DNA of 64,000 nucleotides from an uncultured Bacteroidota bacterium (GTDB lineage Bacteria > Bacteroidota > Bacteroidia > Flavobacteriales > Flavobacteriaceae): positions 1-64,000 of the forward strand of contig CACNQJ010000005.1 of assembly GCA_902622575.1 (NCBI GenBank). The letters run 5' to 3'. The notes beneath the pieces are model-generated. The model saw only the letters and a list, made by a program, of their open reading frames with translations, made no database searches and was not told the DNA's origin. Below, in pieces: positions 34,750 through 44,614 of the stretch. The translations under genes were made by a program, and so were the position numbers. How positions within the stretch are numbered: the first letter of the stretch is position 1; the number at the start of each line of letters is the position of its first letter.

Positions 34750-35673
34750 TTAATCCAAATATGGTTTGAATATTTCTAGTCTTTTTTGAATTTGATTTAG
34801 GTCTAAATTTTTAACTCCTGTCACGCCAAAACTTTCAACACAATACGATGCAACGACAGCTCCAAATATCATAGAATTTTTAATTGATTTGAAATCTATT
34901 TTTTCTTGATTAGATAAGTATCCCGCAAGGCCCCCAGCAAAACAATCTCCAGCACCTGTGGGGTCTATGACATTTTCCACCTTATGAGCTGGAATGTGAA
35001 AAGCTTCTTTTTTGCTGAATATCTCTGAGCCATATTCTCCTTTTTTTATAATAACTGTTTTAGGTCCCATGTCTAATATTTTTGCGGCAGCATCTTTTAA
35101 GTTCTTTTCTGACGTTAACTGCTCAGCCTCTTCATCATTAATTACTATTAAATCTGTTTTAGATATAGCTAGCATTAATTCATTTAGTGCCATGTCCATC
35201 CAAAAATTCATTGTATCTAATATTACATAACATTTTTCCATTTCAATTTGGTCGAAAACGCTTAGCTGAACTGCTGGATGTAGATTTCCCAAGACTACAA
35301 TTTTTGATTTTTTAGCTGAGTTTTTGACCACCGGCTTAAACTTTGCTAGTGCATTAAGTTCTGTTACAAGAGTATCTCTTGATTTAAAATTTGAGTGGTA
35401 CCTTCCCTTCCAGTAAAATGATTTTTCCCCTGGAATTCTTTCAATCATATCTGTTTTAATATTTTTTGAGTTTAACATTTTTAAATCGCTCTCTAAAAAG
35501 TCGTCTCCTATTACGGAAATTAGGCTTACATTTTTACTAAAAATAACTGCAGCAAGCGCAATATAAGTACCAGCCCCACCTATAATTTTTCCAGATGAGC
35601 CTTTTGGGGTTTCAATTTCATCAAATGCTACGGTTCCTGTAATTAATATGTCATTGTTAATTGCTTGTTTCAT
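34750..35673 (-). CDS. PfkB-family sugar or nucleoside kinase
   Basis: 307 residues. The first PfkB motif GGAGTYIALAA is near the N-terminus, and the catalytic motif DPTGAGDCFAGG lies near 235-246. Substrate-side segments (NFWMDMAL, LINDEEAEQL) are present but do not allow naming ribokinase, adenosine kinase or another member. The gene overlaps rnhA by 17 bases. Its position between purF and purN suggests a link to nucleotide metabolism, but that is inference from context. Confidence 0.88.
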   Translation of the reverse strand: MKQAINNDILITGTVAFDEIETPKGSSGKIIGGAGTYIALAAVIFSKNVSLISVIGDDFLESDLKMLNSKNIKTDMIERIPGEKSFYWKGRYHSNFKSRDTLVTELNALAKFKPVVKNSAKKSKIVVLGNLHPAVQLSVFDQIEMEKCYVILDTMNFWMDMALNELMLAISKTDLIVINDEEAEQLTSEKNLKDAAAKILDMGPKTVIIKKGEYGSEIFSKKEAFHIPAHKVENVIDPTGAGDCFAGGLAGYLSNQEKIDFKSIKNSMIFGAVVASYCVESFGVTGVKNLDLNQIQKRLEIFKPYLD

Positions 35674-36124
35674 ACTGCTTATCTATTAACAATCTATCCT
35701 TTGTACATGCATTAAAAGCAAGCTCGTCACATCTTTCATTTTTTGGATTATTATTATGTCCTTTTATCCAATGAAATTTAACTTTATGCTTTCTGTAAAT
35801 TTTTAGAAACCTTCTCCATAAATCAATATTTTTTTTTGATTTAAAGTTTTTTTTCTCCCAATTTATCAACCACCCTTTTTCTACTGCGTCAACAACGTAT
35901 TTAGAATCTGTATAAATTGAAACTTTTTGCCTGTCTTGTTTGAGTTTTTCCAGTGCTTCTATTACAGCCAACAGCTCCATTCTGTTATTAGTTGTTAGCC
36001 TAAAGCCCTCTGAAAACTCCTTAGAATATGATGAATTATTTTTTTCGATTATAATTCCATAACCCCCTGGTCCTGGATTTCCTCTCGATGACCCATCTGT
36101 ATATATTATAATATCAGGACTCAT
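35657..36124 (-). CDS. rnhA: Ribonuclease HI
   Basis: 155 residues. All catalytic residues are present: Asp10 (IYTDGSSRGNPG), Glu50 (NRMEL), Asp73 (YTDSKY), plus His123 in WIKGH and Asp133 in RCDELA. It removes RNA from RNA-DNA hybrids and Okazaki primers. Overlaps purN by 11 bases and the PfkB gene by 17, so translation is coupled along this unit. Confidence 0.95.
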   Translation of the reverse strand: MSPDIIIYTDGSSRGNPGPGGYGIIIEKNNSSYSKEFSEGFRLTTNNRMELLAVIEALEKLKQDRQKVSIYTDSKYVVDAVEKGWLINWEKKNFKSKKNIDLWRRFLKIYRKHKVKFHWIKGHNNNPKNERCDELAFNACTKDRLLIDKQYETSN

Positions 36125-36683
36125 TTAGTATTTTTTCTATAATCAACGGATAATGCTTATGTTCCTCTTTTAAAACTTTTTTTGCTAATTCATCAGCTAA
36201 ACTTGTATCAACATCTATTTTTTTTTGAAAAATTATATCTCCCTCATCGTACTCTTTGTTAACATAATGTATCGTAAATCCAGTATCTAAATCATTATTT
36301 ATAATAACCTTTTTGTGAACATTTAAGCCGTACATTCCTTTGCCGCCGTATTTAGGCAAAAGAGAAGGATGGATATTTATGATTTTATTCTTAAAGGATT
36401 CGATTATCAGCTCTGGGATTTTTTTTAAAAAGCCCGCCAAAACAATTAGGTCTGGTTTTATAAGATTCAAATCATCAAAAACTACATTATTATTAAAATC
36501 AGAGACGCTAAAAACTAATGTTTTAATATTGTATTTCTTGGCACGTTTCAAAACAAATGCCTTATGATTATTGCAATATATTTTAACTACGTTTATTTTC
36601 GAGGTTTCTTTAAACTTTATTAATATATTCTCAACGCTAGATCCGCTACCCGAGGCAAATATGACAATCTTTTTTGAAGACAA
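36114..36683 (-). CDS. purN: Phosphoribosylglycinamide formyltransferase
   Basis: 189 residues. Start is TTG at 36681-36683; an in-frame TAA seven codons upstream and no ATG in between leave TTG as the only sensible start. The GAR-binding FASGSGSSVEN (9-19), and Asn103 and His105 in INIHPSLLPKYGG are the catalytic residues, with the YDEGDI loop at 145-150. Third step of purine synthesis, formyl transfer from 10-formyltetrahydrofolate. First gene of the minus-strand run; divergent from acpP with about 108 bases between starts. Confidence 0.93.
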   Translation of the reverse strand: MSSKKIVIFASGSGSSVENILIKFKETSKINVVKIYCNNHKAFVLKRAKKYNIKTLVFSVSDFNNNVVFDDLNLIKPDLIVLAGFLKKIPELIIESFKNKIINIHPSLLPKYGGKGMYGLNVHKKVIINNDLDTGFTIHYVNKEYDEGDIIFQKKIDVDTSLADELAKKVLKEEHKHYPLIIEKILNES

Positions 36684-36759
36684 TTTTGTAGCTTTTTTTT
36701 ATTCTATCTCTGTTAATTAAAATTAAGTTAAAATTATAAGTTTATAATGATAAGTTTTT

Positions 36760-36767
36760 TATTTTTG
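36760..36767 (+). promoter_or_regulatory. -7 element of acpP
   Basis: TATTTTTG, exact TAnnTTTG match, 24 bases before the acpP ATG at 36792. It also lies inside the short N-terminal extension that a longer frame would need, which supports the later start. Confidence 0.55.
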
Positions 36768-36791
36768 TCCACAACAATAAATCAAATTATT

Positions 36792-37025
36792 ATGTCAGAT
36801 ATTTCCTCAAGAGTTACTGCAATAATTGTTGACAAATTAGGTGTTGACGAAAACGAAGTAGTTGCAACAGCTAGTTTTACTAATGATTTAGGCGCCGATT
36901 CTCTAGACACAGTTGAGTTAATCATGGAATTTGAAAGAGAATTCGATATTCAAATACCTGATGACCAGGCTGAAAAAATAGAGACAGTGGGTCAAGCAAT
37001 CAAGTATATAGAAAGTACTAAATAA
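36792..37025 (+). CDS. acpP: Acyl carrier protein
   Basis: 77 residues from ATG 36792; the longer frame to 36747 adds non-conserved residues over the promoter element. Ser37 in [10 protein letters not shown] is the phosphopantetheine site. Acidic helix II ([12 protein letters not shown]) binds the fatty-acid enzymes. fabF follows six bases after its stop, the usual acpP-fabF pair. Confidence 0.97.
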   Translation: MSDISSRVTAIIVDKLGVDENEVVATASFTNDLGADSLDTVELIMEFEREFDIQIPDDQAEKIETVGQAIKYIESTK

Positions 37026-37031
37026 ATTTTT

Positions 37032-38285
37032 ATGGCATTAAGGCGTGTAGTTGTTACCGGATTGGGTGCTTTAACACCAATTGGTAATGATATTAAGTCT
37101 TATTGGAATGGGCTGATCTCTGGAAAAAGTGGGGCTGATCATATAACCTACTTCGACACCTCTAAATTTAAAACTCAATTTGCATGTGAATTAAAGGGGT
37201 ATGACCCTCTAGACCATTTTGACAGAAAAGAAGCAAGGAAGCTTGACAAATTCGCTCAATATGCAATAATTTGCTCTGATGAAGCTATTAAAGATGCTAA
37301 TCTAATCGAAAACGACGTTGATAAAAACCGAGTTGGAATCATTTGGGGCTCTGGAATTGGAGGTTTAGAAACTTTTCAAATTGAAGCCACTAATTATGCT
37401 GAGGGTGATGGTACACCCAGATACAACCCTTTTTTTATACCCAAAATGATCCCAGACATTGCTCCAGGTGTTATTTCAATTAGACATGGGTTTAAGGGGC
37501 CCAACTTTGCAACAGTTTCTGCATGTGCTTCATCAGCTAATGCACTAATAGACGCTTTAAATTATATTCGCTTAGGATATTCAGATGTCATAATTTCCGG
37601 TGGGTCTGAAGCGGGAATTATAAAATCAGGAATTGGGGGCTTTAATGCAGTTCAAGCTTTATCAAAAAGAAATGATGACCCAAAAACAGCCTCTAGACCT
37701 TTTGATCTTGATCGAGATGGTTTTGTATTGGGCGAGGGTGGTGGATGCATTGTCCTTGAGGAGTTAGAACATGCAAAATCAAGAGATGCAAAAATTTACG
37801 CAGAAATCTGTGGGGCTGGACTTTCAGCGGATGCATATCACATGACGGCTCCGCATCCTGATGGAGAGGGTGCAATAAACGTTATGAACAACTGTATAAA
37901 TGATTCTAAATTGAGCTATAAAGATATTGATTTAATCAACATGCATGGCACATCTACACCCTTAGGGGATAAAGCAGAGGCAAAAGCTGTAAAAGCTGTA
38001 TTTAAAGATCATTCGTATGATCTAAACATAAATTCAACAAAATCTATGACAGGACACTTGCTTGGTGCCGCAGGTGCAGTTGAAGCTATCTCATGTATTC
38101 TTTCAATAAACAACAACATTATTCCGCCAACCATTAATCATTTTAATGATGACCCTGAAATTGACAGCAAACTAAACTTCACATTCAACAAAGCTCAAAA
38201 AAGGGAAGTTAGTGTAGCCATGAGCAACACGTTTGGTTTTGGCGGCCATAACGCATGTGTTCTTATGAAAGAATTTGTAGATTAG
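37032..38285 (+). CDS. fabF: 3-oxoacyl-ACP synthase II
   Basis: 417 residues. The catalytic triad is Cys165 (VSACASSA), His305 (NMHGTSTPLGD) and His342 (TGHLLGAAG). Standard KAS II length. Elongates acyl-ACP by two carbons in fatty-acid synthesis. It follows acpP and is itself followed after ten bases by the IPExxxVDY gene; in related flavobacteria a ribonuclease III gene usually sits in that gap, and here there is none. Confidence 0.96.
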   Translation: MALRRVVVTGLGALTPIGNDIKSYWNGLISGKSGADHITYFDTSKFKTQFACELKGYDPLDHFDRKEARKLDKFAQYAIICSDEAIKDANLIENDVDKNRVGIIWGSGIGGLETFQIEATNYAEGDGTPRYNPFFIPKMIPDIAPGVISIRHGFKGPNFATVSACASSANALIDALNYIRLGYSDVIISGGSEAGIIKSGIGGFNAVQALSKRNDDPKTASRPFDLDRDGFVLGEGGGCIVLEELEHAKSRDAKIYAEICGAGLSADAYHMTAPHPDGEGAINVMNNCINDSKLSYKDIDLINMHGTSTPLGDKAEAKAVKAVFKDHSYDLNINSTKSMTGHLLGAAGAVEAISCILSINNNIIPPTINHFNDDPEIDSKLNFTFNKAQKREVSVAMSNTFGFGGHNACVLMKEFVD

Positions 38286-38295
38286 CTAATAGTTA

Positions 38296-38754
38296 ATGAC
38301 ATTTCATAAAATAAGTTCCTCAGATTTTGAAAATGACTACCTGTTAATAGCAATCCACTCTAATTCGGAATCTTATAAACTAGCCTTTGAAATTAATTTA
38401 AAGCTTAAAACGAAACTAAAGAAGTCCAATTATGACGTTAGTTTCAAAAACAAGAATTCAGTTTTCGAGCTATATAAACACGAGTCTGAAACTTACAATA
38501 CAAGGCTTTATTTAATTTCAAATAAATCCCTAATCGAAACAAAAATTAACAGTTTGACGCTTTTTGACAATCAATCAATTTCAACATTTTTAGTTCCTGA
38601 ATTAAAAAAGGCCCAATTTTTAATGAAAATTGAGGGTGGGGGTTTTAAAACTGAAAATTTAATTAGAAAGTTAAATGAAATTGGCTCCATACAGTCATGT
38701 TACCCAGCATTTATTAAAAGCAATAAGTCAAAATATAACCTTATTTTTGAGTGA
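38296..38754 (+). CDS. IPExxxVDY-family protein
   Basis: 152 residues. It matches a short family found in Bacteroidota between fabF/rnc and pyk: DYLLIAIHSNSESYKLAFEINLKL near the start, and a FLVPELKKAQFLMKIE segment that corresponds to the family signature, here degenerate (VPELKKAQF). Ends SKYNLIF. Function unknown; always next to pyk. It overlaps pyk by one base (TGATG), so the two are translationally coupled. Confidence 0.82.
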   Translation: MTFHKISSSDFENDYLLIAIHSNSESYKLAFEINLKLKTKLKKSNYDVSFKNKNSVFELYKHESETYNTRLYLISNKSLIETKINSLTLFDNQSISTFLVPELKKAQFLMKIEGGGFKTENLIRKLNEIGSIQSCYPAFIKSNKSKYNLIFE

Positions 38755-40178
38755 TGAAACTCAACAAGACTAAAATAATTGCAACATTAGGTCCCGCATC
38801 ATCATCAAAAACAATGATGAGCAAGTTAATTGTATCAGGTGTTGATGTTTTTAGGGTTAACTTCTCTCACTCAAATCATCAAGAGGTTGAAAGGATTGTT
38901 AATGATATAAAATTCCTTAGAACTAAACATAACAAACACGTCTCTATTTTGGGAGATCTTCAGGGGCCAAAAATAAGGCTTGGCTCAGTAGCGCCTGAAA
39001 CAATATTAAAAAAAGGAGATAATATAGTTTTTTCAACTAGAAAAATCAGAAAAGGAAACTCAACAAAAGTTACAATTAATTATGCCTCATTCCCTAAGGA
39101 CGTTAAAAGGGGTGAAACAGTATTGGTCGATGACGGTAAAATCATATTACAAGTTGAAAAAACTGACAGAGATTCTAACGTGAATTTAATTGTTATTCAA
39201 GGTGGGGTGTTGAGCTCAAATAAAGGGGTAAATCTGCCTAGCACAAAAATTTCATTACCGGCATTAACACCTAAAGATATTAAAGATGCAAGGTTTGCTG
39301 CAAAAATAGGTTTCGATTGGATTGCTCTTTCCTTTGTGCGTTCAAAAAATGATGTGCTACAATTAAGGGAGATCCTTGACAAATCATCAAAAGATCTTAT
39401 TCCAATAATTTCTAAAATTGAAAAGCCTCAAGCCATAAGAAAAATGGATCAAATATTAAAGGTTTCCAATGGTTTAATGGTAGCGCGAGGGGACTTAGGA
39501 ATTGAGATTCCAGCTGAAGAGGTTCCTTTGTATCAAAAAATCTTAGTTAAAAAGGCTAATGAAGCCAGGAAGCCAATAATAGTAGCCACGCAAATGATGG
39601 AGTCAATGATAGACAATTTAACACCGTCAAGAGCAGAAGTAAATGATGTTGCTAATTCAGTGATGGATGGCGCTGATTGTATAATGCTTTCTGCTGAAAC
39701 ATCAGTTGGCAAATATCCTTGCGAAGTAGTAAGAAAAGTTGGTACAATTATAGCCAGTGTTGAGGACACCCAGCCAATACAAAATAAATTTGCACTTCCA
39801 AAGCTAAAATCCAACAGGATAATTACAAAAACTGTTTGCCGACATGCTGCCTTAATTGCAAATGAAATCAATGCGTCAGCTGTTTGCACCCTAACTCATA
39901 GTGGCTATACGGGCTGGCAAATATCATCTTGGCGACCAAATTGCTTGGTGTTGGTTTTTACATCAAATAAACGTATTCTCTCTCAACTTAATTTGCTGTG
40001 GGGCGTCAAGTGTATTTTCTACAACAAGTTTCAAAGCACAGATAAAACTGTCGAAGACGTTAATACGCTAGCAATAAAAAACAGATATGTACGAAGAGGT
40101 GAAGTTGTGGTAAATCTCGCTGCAATGCCAATTAAAGCCAAAGGTCAAGTTAATACATTAAGGATTACTAAACTTTAA
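38754..40178 (+). CDS. pyk: Pyruvate kinase
   Basis: 474 residues from ATG 38754 (GTG three bases earlier is possible). Motifs: TKIIATLGPAS at the start, RVNFSHSNH, the catalytic KIEKPQAIR, MVARGDLGIEIPAEEVP and NDVANSVMDGAD. The last step of glycolysis, making pyruvate and ATP. Cytoplasmic. Followed by rbfA after 11 bases. Confidence 0.96.
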   Translation: MKLNKTKIIATLGPASSSKTMMSKLIVSGVDVFRVNFSHSNHQEVERIVNDIKFLRTKHNKHVSILGDLQGPKIRLGSVAPETILKKGDNIVFSTRKIRKGNSTKVTINYASFPKDVKRGETVLVDDGKIILQVEKTDRDSNVNLIVIQGGVLSSNKGVNLPSTKISLPALTPKDIKDARFAAKIGFDWIALSFVRSKNDVLQLREILDKSSKDLIPIISKIEKPQAIRKMDQILKVSNGLMVARGDLGIEIPAEEVPLYQKILVKKANEARKPIIVATQMMESMIDNLTPSRAEVNDVANSVMDGADCIMLSAETSVGKYPCEVVRKVGTIIASVEDTQPIQNKFALPKLKSNRIITKTVCRHAALIANEINASAVCTLTHSGYTGWQISSWRPNCLVLVFTSNKRILSQLNLLWGVKCIFYNKFQSTDKTVEDVNTLAIKNRYVRRGEVVVNLAAMPIKAKGQVNTLRITKL

Positions 40179-40189
40179 GGTTCTGTAGA

Positions 40190-40552
40190 ATGGAATCACA
40201 GAGGCAAAAAAAAATTTCTACTCTAATTCAAAAAGATCTATCTGATATAATTCAGTCTTTTTTTAGAGAAAAAACAAGGACAAACTTAATAGTTAGTGTT
40301 ACCAAGGTTATTGTAAGCCCTGATCTTTCAATAGCTAAAATATACCTTAGTGTTTTTCCTTCAATTAACTTCTCAAGCGTTATGGATCTTTTGAATAAAA
40401 ATAGAGCTGACATTAGAAAAAAACTTTCTGCTTTACTAAAACACCAGCTTCGGCTAATCCCTGATGTTATTTTTTTTATTGATGATTCTTTAGACTACAT
40501 AGATAAAATTGACGAAGCGCTAAAAGGTAAAGGAGAAAATCCTATAAAATGA
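40190..40552 (+). CDS. rbfA: Ribosome-binding factor A
   Basis: 120 residues. The KH-like pattern includes MESQRQKKISTLIQKDLSDII, then VTKVIVSPDLSIAKIYLSVF, the helix NKNRADIRKKLSALLKHQLRLIPDV and FFIDDSLDYIDKIDEAL. Acts in 30S subunit maturation, especially at low temperature. One base separates it from the FtsX-type gene. Confidence 0.93.
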   Translation: MESQRQKKISTLIQKDLSDIIQSFFREKTRTNLIVSVTKVIVSPDLSIAKIYLSVFPSINFSSVMDLLNKNRADIRKKLSALLKHQLRLIPDVIFFIDDSLDYIDKIDEALKGKGENPIK

Positions 40553-40553
40553 T

Positions 40554-41738
40554 ATGAGCGCTGAAAATTTTCTTTCATATAGGTATCTGTTTTCAAAGAC
40601 GAACTACAATCTTGTTTCCATAATATCTAAGTTTTCAATTCTAGTATTATTAATTGCCTACTTCTCTTTTTTTACAATACTCTCTGTTTTTTCTGGGCTT
40701 GAGGAATATAGTTTAAGCTTTTCAAAATCTTTTGATCCCGATATTAAACTTGAGCCTAAAGAAGGTTTGTTTCTCGATTACACAAAAAAAACCGACTCAA
40801 TATTAACAAATAATGAAATGGTTATTTCATTTGGTAAAATAGTGAAAGGCAATGTTGTTGTTAAATATGATGAAAAAACAGAATATGCTGAAATATTGGG
40901 GGTTGATGAGGCTTTTAGAAAAGTTATAACCATAGACTCAATAACCGAAGTTGGTAGATTCCCAGCATTAACAAAAAATGAGGCCATAACAAGCTATGAT
41001 CTTGCGTCAGGACTAGATCTTGTTTTGTATAACACGGCTGGTATTTTTAATGTATTGTCATTAAATACAGACTATCCTGAAGCTTCCTTTAACCCAATTA
41101 AAAACTCAATTCCATTAATCTCAACAGGGGTTTTTAAAAGCAGAAATGATTTAAATAAAAACAGCATTATTACGAGCTCAAAAATTGTTCAGAATTTATA
41201 CGGTTTGAGTGAAACACAGTTTTCTGAAATTATCATTAAAACCGATTCAGAGGTAAAGCTGGTAAACAGCTTGAAAAAAGAGCTAGGTCTTTATAAAATT
41301 AAATCTCATAGAGAGCTTAACGATACGCTTTTTAAAATAATGAATTCAGAAAAAATAGTTGTTTCCTTAATTATGATTTTGATCGTAATTGTTTCGACTT
41401 TTAACGTGGTGGCTTCTACAGTTATGCTAATTGTTGAAAAGGAAAAAGACATAAAAACCCTTAAGTCTATTGGAATGACAAAAAAAAGTATCAAGTTATT
41501 GTTCTTTAAAAACAACTTTCTTATTAATATGATAGGAGGGGTTGTTGGAATTAGCCTCAGTTTTGTTGTAATTTGTTTGCAGATTTATTTTTCTTTTTTT
41601 AAAATACCAGGATTAGACACTGCATACCCTGTTGCTATTGATTTAACCAATTTACTTATTGTTCTTGGGACATTAATATTTGTTAGTATTTTTTCCGGTC
41701 TAATTTCTTCTTTAGTTGTAAAAAAATTAGATAGCTAG
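40554..41738 (+). CDS. FtsX/LolC-type ABC permease
   Basis: 394 residues. One membrane segment near 25-47, then a large periplasmic domain (50-250), then three membrane segments near 270-295, 320-345 and 365-390; the core MILIVIVSTFNVVASTVMLIVEKEKDIKTLKSIGM is typical of MacB/LolC permeases, quoted in part as VSTFNVV and KDIKTLKSIGM. Probably part of a lipoprotein-release or similar system, with its ATPase elsewhere. It follows rbfA by one base and overlaps dusB convergently by 12 bases. Confidence 0.88.
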   Translation: MSAENFLSYRYLFSKTNYNLVSIISKFSILVLLIAYFSFFTILSVFSGLEEYSLSFSKSFDPDIKLEPKEGLFLDYTKKTDSILTNNEMVISFGKIVKGNVVVKYDEKTEYAEILGVDEAFRKVITIDSITEVGRFPALTKNEAITSYDLASGLDLVLYNTAGIFNVLSLNTDYPEASFNPIKNSIPLISTGVFKSRNDLNKNSIITSSKIVQNLYGLSETQFSEIIIKTDSEVKLVNSLKKELGLYKIKSHRELNDTLFKIMNSEKIVVSLIMILIVIVSTFNVVASTVMLIVEKEKDIKTLKSIGMTKKSIKLLFFKNNFLINMIGGVVGISLSFVVICLQIYFSFFKIPGLDTAYPVAIDLTNLLIVLGTLIFVSIFSGLISSLVVKKLDS

Positions 41739-42722
41739 CTCTTCGACTTGAAACTTCTCTTTAAGTTCTCTAAATAAGCTAAACAGGTCTGACGACAAGT
41801 CGGTAGTTACCATCATCGTTTTATATTTTCTAAAATCGGGGACCCCTTTGAAGTAGTTTGAATAATGTCTTCTTGTTTCTAGAACACCTAATTTTTCTCC
41901 TTTCCAATCAATAGCCATTCTAAGGTGTTTTTCAGCCATTATAATTCTTTCGATAATTGTAGGCGGTGATAAATGTTCACCTGTTTTAAAGAAATATTTA
42001 ACCTGGTTGAAAAACCAAGGATTGCCTATCGATGCTCTTCCAATCATAGCGCCATCTAAACCATATTTGTCTTTCATTTCAAGGGCTTTTTCTGGGCTGC
42101 TTACATCTCCATTGCCAAATACTGGAATTTTCATTCTCGGATTATTTTTTACTTCTGAGATCAATGTCCAGTCTGCAGATCCCTTATACATTTGTGCTCT
42201 TGTTCTTCCATGAATTGCTATAGCTTGAGCTCCTGCATCTTGTATCCTTTCAGCAACTTCTACAATTTTAATAGATTTTTCATCCCACCCTAGTCTGGTT
42301 TTAACTGTTAATGGAAGGGCTGTTCTTTTTGCCATTTCTCTTGTTAGCGTCTCCATTTTGTCAATATCTTTTAAAATACCTGCTCCTGCCCCCTTGCAAA
42401 CAACTTTTTTAACTGGACACCCAAAGTTAATATCGATAATGTCAGGTTTCGTTTCTTCAACTATATCTACAGCTTGAAGCATTGAGTCAAGATTTGCTCC
42501 AAAAATTTGTATCCCAACGGGTCTTTCTTTTTTGTAAATATCAAGCTTCATCGTGCTCTTTGCGGCATTTCTTATTAAACCCTCGCTTGAGATAAACTCT
42601 GTGTAAACCACATCTGCACCATGTTCTTTACAAAGGGCTCTAAATGGTGGGTCGCTTACGTCTTCCATTGGCGCTAGTAATAACGGGAATTCTCCTAATT
42701 CTATATTTCCAACTCTAACCAC
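41727..42722 (-). CDS. dusB: tRNA-dihydrouridine synthase B
   Basis: 331 residues. Starts with GTG at 42720-42722 (VRVGNIELG). FMN and tRNA motifs: LAPMEDVSDPPFR, FGANLDSML, DINFGCPVKKVV with the catalytic Cys near 116, AIAIHGRTRAQMY and GRASIGNPW. Reduces specific uridines in tRNA. Convergent with the permease gene and divergent from lepA. Confidence 0.94.
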   Translation of the reverse strand: MVRVGNIELGEFPLLLAPMEDVSDPPFRALCKEHGADVVYTEFISSEGLIRNAAKSTMKLDIYKKERPVGIQIFGANLDSMLQAVDIVEETKPDIIDINFGCPVKKVVCKGAGAGILKDIDKMETLTREMAKRTALPLTVKTRLGWDEKSIKIVEVAERIQDAGAQAIAIHGRTRAQMYKGSADWTLISEVKNNPRMKIPVFGNGDVSSPEKALEMKDKYGLDGAMIGRASIGNPWFFNQVKYFFKTGEHLSPPTIIERIIMAEKHLRMAIDWKGEKLGVLETRRHYSNYFKGVPDFRKYKTMMVTTDLSSDLFSLFRELKEKFQVEELAI

Positions 42723-42741
42723 AATTCAAAATTAATCGACA

Positions 42742-42749
42742 CAAATTTA
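42742..42749 (-). promoter_or_regulatory. -7 element of dusB
   Basis: On the minus strand TAAATTTG, 19 bases before the GTG start of dusB. It lies beside the lepA element on the other strand. Confidence 0.5.
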
Positions 42750-42788
42750 ATCTATTATATTTTACTCTAAAAAAGGGATTAATTGATT

Positions 42789-42796
42789 TATATTTG
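42789..42796 (+). promoter_or_regulatory. -7 element of lepA
   Basis: TATATTTG, exact TAnnTTTG match, 13 bases before the lepA ATG at 42810. With the dusB element it makes a compact divergent promoter region of about 85 bases. Confidence 0.6.
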
Positions 42797-42809
42797 TGAT
42801 TGATTTTAT

Positions 42810-44606
42810 ATGAGTAGAATTCGAAATTTTTGCATAATTGCCCATATCGATCACGGCAAAAGTACATTAGCAGATAGGCTTCTTGATGAAACTGGTGCTG
42901 TCAGCGACAGAGACAAGCAAGATCAGCTTTTAGACGACATGGATCTTGAAAGAGAAAGGGGAATTACGATTAAATCGCATGCAATTCAAATGGAGTATGT
43001 TTTTAATAATGAAACGTACATTTTAAATTTGATTGATACCCCCGGTCATGTAGACTTCTCTTACGAGGTTTCTCGATCTATTGCTGCTTGTGAGGGTGCT
43101 TTACTAATTGTTGATGCAGCTCAAAGTGTTCAAGCACAAACCATTTCTAACTTATATTTGGCTCTGGAAAATGATTTAGAAATCATTCCTGTTCTAAATA
43201 AAATTGATTTACCCTCAGCTAAACCCGAAGAAGTTTCTGATGATATTGTTGATTTGTTGGGTTGTAACGAAAACGACATTATTAATGCCTCTGCTAAAAC
43301 AGGAGAAGGAATAGGAGAAATTCTTGAGGCTATAATTGACAGGGTCCCTCCTCCAAAAACTAGCGATAGTAATGATTTAAAGGCTTTAATTTTTGATTCT
43401 GTCTATAATCCTTTTAGGGGAATTGAAATATATTTTAGGGTTTTCTCTGGTAAAATATCCAAAGGGCAGCAAATAAAATTTTGTGCAACTGGAAAAAAAT
43501 ATTTTGCTGATGAAGTAGGCACACTTAACCTAAAACAGCAGCCTAAACAAAGCATTGGAACAGGTGATGTTGGGTATCTAATAACTGGAATCAAAAATGC
43601 AAAAGAAATTAAAGTCGGAGATACTATTGTTGATGGCGATTATGATGGCACTGATGCAATTTCAGGATTTGAGGAAGTAAAACCAATGGTGTTCGCTGGA
43701 ATTTACCCTGTTGATAGTGATGATTATGAGGATCTCCGTTCCTCCATGGAAAAGCTTCAGCTAAATGATGCCTCTTTGGTCTTTGCGCCTGAAAGCTCCT
43801 CTGCCTTGGGGTTTGGTTTTAGATGTGGTTTTTTAGGAATGCTCCATTTGGAAATAATTCAAGAAAGGCTAGACAGAGAATTTAACATGGCTGTTATAAC
43901 AACTGTTCCTAATGTGTCATATCATGCATACACAAAAAAACAGTCTGATGAAAAAATAATAGTTAATACTCCGTCTGACTTACCAGAGCCGTCTTTTTTA
44001 GACAGGGTTGAAGAGCCATATATAAAAGCTTCAATAATTACAAAGTCTGATTTTGTTGGGCCAGTAATGAATTTGTGTATAGAAAAAAGAGGAGAAATAA
44101 CGAATCAAACCTACTTAACTACCGAAAGAGTAGAGCTTTCTTTTGACATGCCTTTGGCTGAAATTGTTTTTGATTTCTACGACAGGCTAAAGTCAATATC
44201 CAAAGGCTATGCTTCTTTTGACTACAGCCCGTTAGGCTTCAAAAAATCTAAGCTTATTAGACTTGATCTTCTTTTAAATGGAAATCCTGTTGATGCTCTG
44301 TCTGCCTTAATTCATTTTGATAATGCTTACAGAATGGGTAAAAAGATATGTGAAAAACTAAAAGAGCTTATTCCTAGACAACAATTTGATATTCCAGTTC
44401 AAGCTGCAATTGGGTCTAAAATTATTGCTCGTGAAACAATTAAGGCCGTACGAAAGGATGTTACAGCTAAATGCTACGGAGGTGATATTACTAGAAAGAG
44501 AAAGCTACTAGAAAATCAAAAGAAGGGAAAGAAAAAGATGAGGCAAATTGGAAATGTAGAAATACCTCAACAAGCTTTCATGGCTGTTCTGAAATTAAAT
44601 GACTAG
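42810..44606 (+). CDS. lepA: Elongation factor 4
   Basis: 598 residues. Complete GTPase: [15 protein letters not shown] (G1), GITIKS (G2), DTPGHVDF (G3), NKIDLP (G4) and SAKTGEG (G5), followed by the LepA-specific C-terminal domain ending [16 protein letters not shown] and a QAFM tail. It back-translocates or rescues stalled ribosomes under stress. The start codon is fixed by the promoter and homology. Confidence 0.96.
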   Translation: MSRIRNFCIIAHIDHGKSTLADRLLDETGAVSDRDKQDQLLDDMDLERERGITIKSHAIQMEYVFNNETYILNLIDTPGHVDFSYEVSRSIAACEGALLIVDAAQSVQAQTISNLYLALENDLEIIPVLNKIDLPSAKPEEVSDDIVDLLGCNENDIINASAKTGEGIGEILEAIIDRVPPPKTSDSNDLKALIFDSVYNPFRGIEIYFRVFSGKISKGQQIKFCATGKKYFADEVGTLNLKQQPKQSIGTGDVGYLITGIKNAKEIKVGDTIVDGDYDGTDAISGFEEVKPMVFAGIYPVDSDDYEDLRSSMEKLQLNDASLVFAPESSSALGFGFRCGFLGMLHLEIIQERLDREFNMAVITTVPNVSYHAYTKKQSDEKIIVNTPSDLPEPSFLDRVEEPYIKASIITKSDFVGPVMNLCIEKRGEITNQTYLTTERVELSFDMPLAEIVFDFYDRLKSISKGYASFDYSPLGFKKSKLIRLDLLLNGNPVDALSALIHFDNAYRMGKKICEKLKELIPRQQFDIPVQAAIGSKIIARETIKAVRKDVTAKCYGGDITRKRKLLENQKKGKKKMRQIGNVEIPQQAFMAVLKLND

Positions 44607-44614
44607 TTTTAGAT

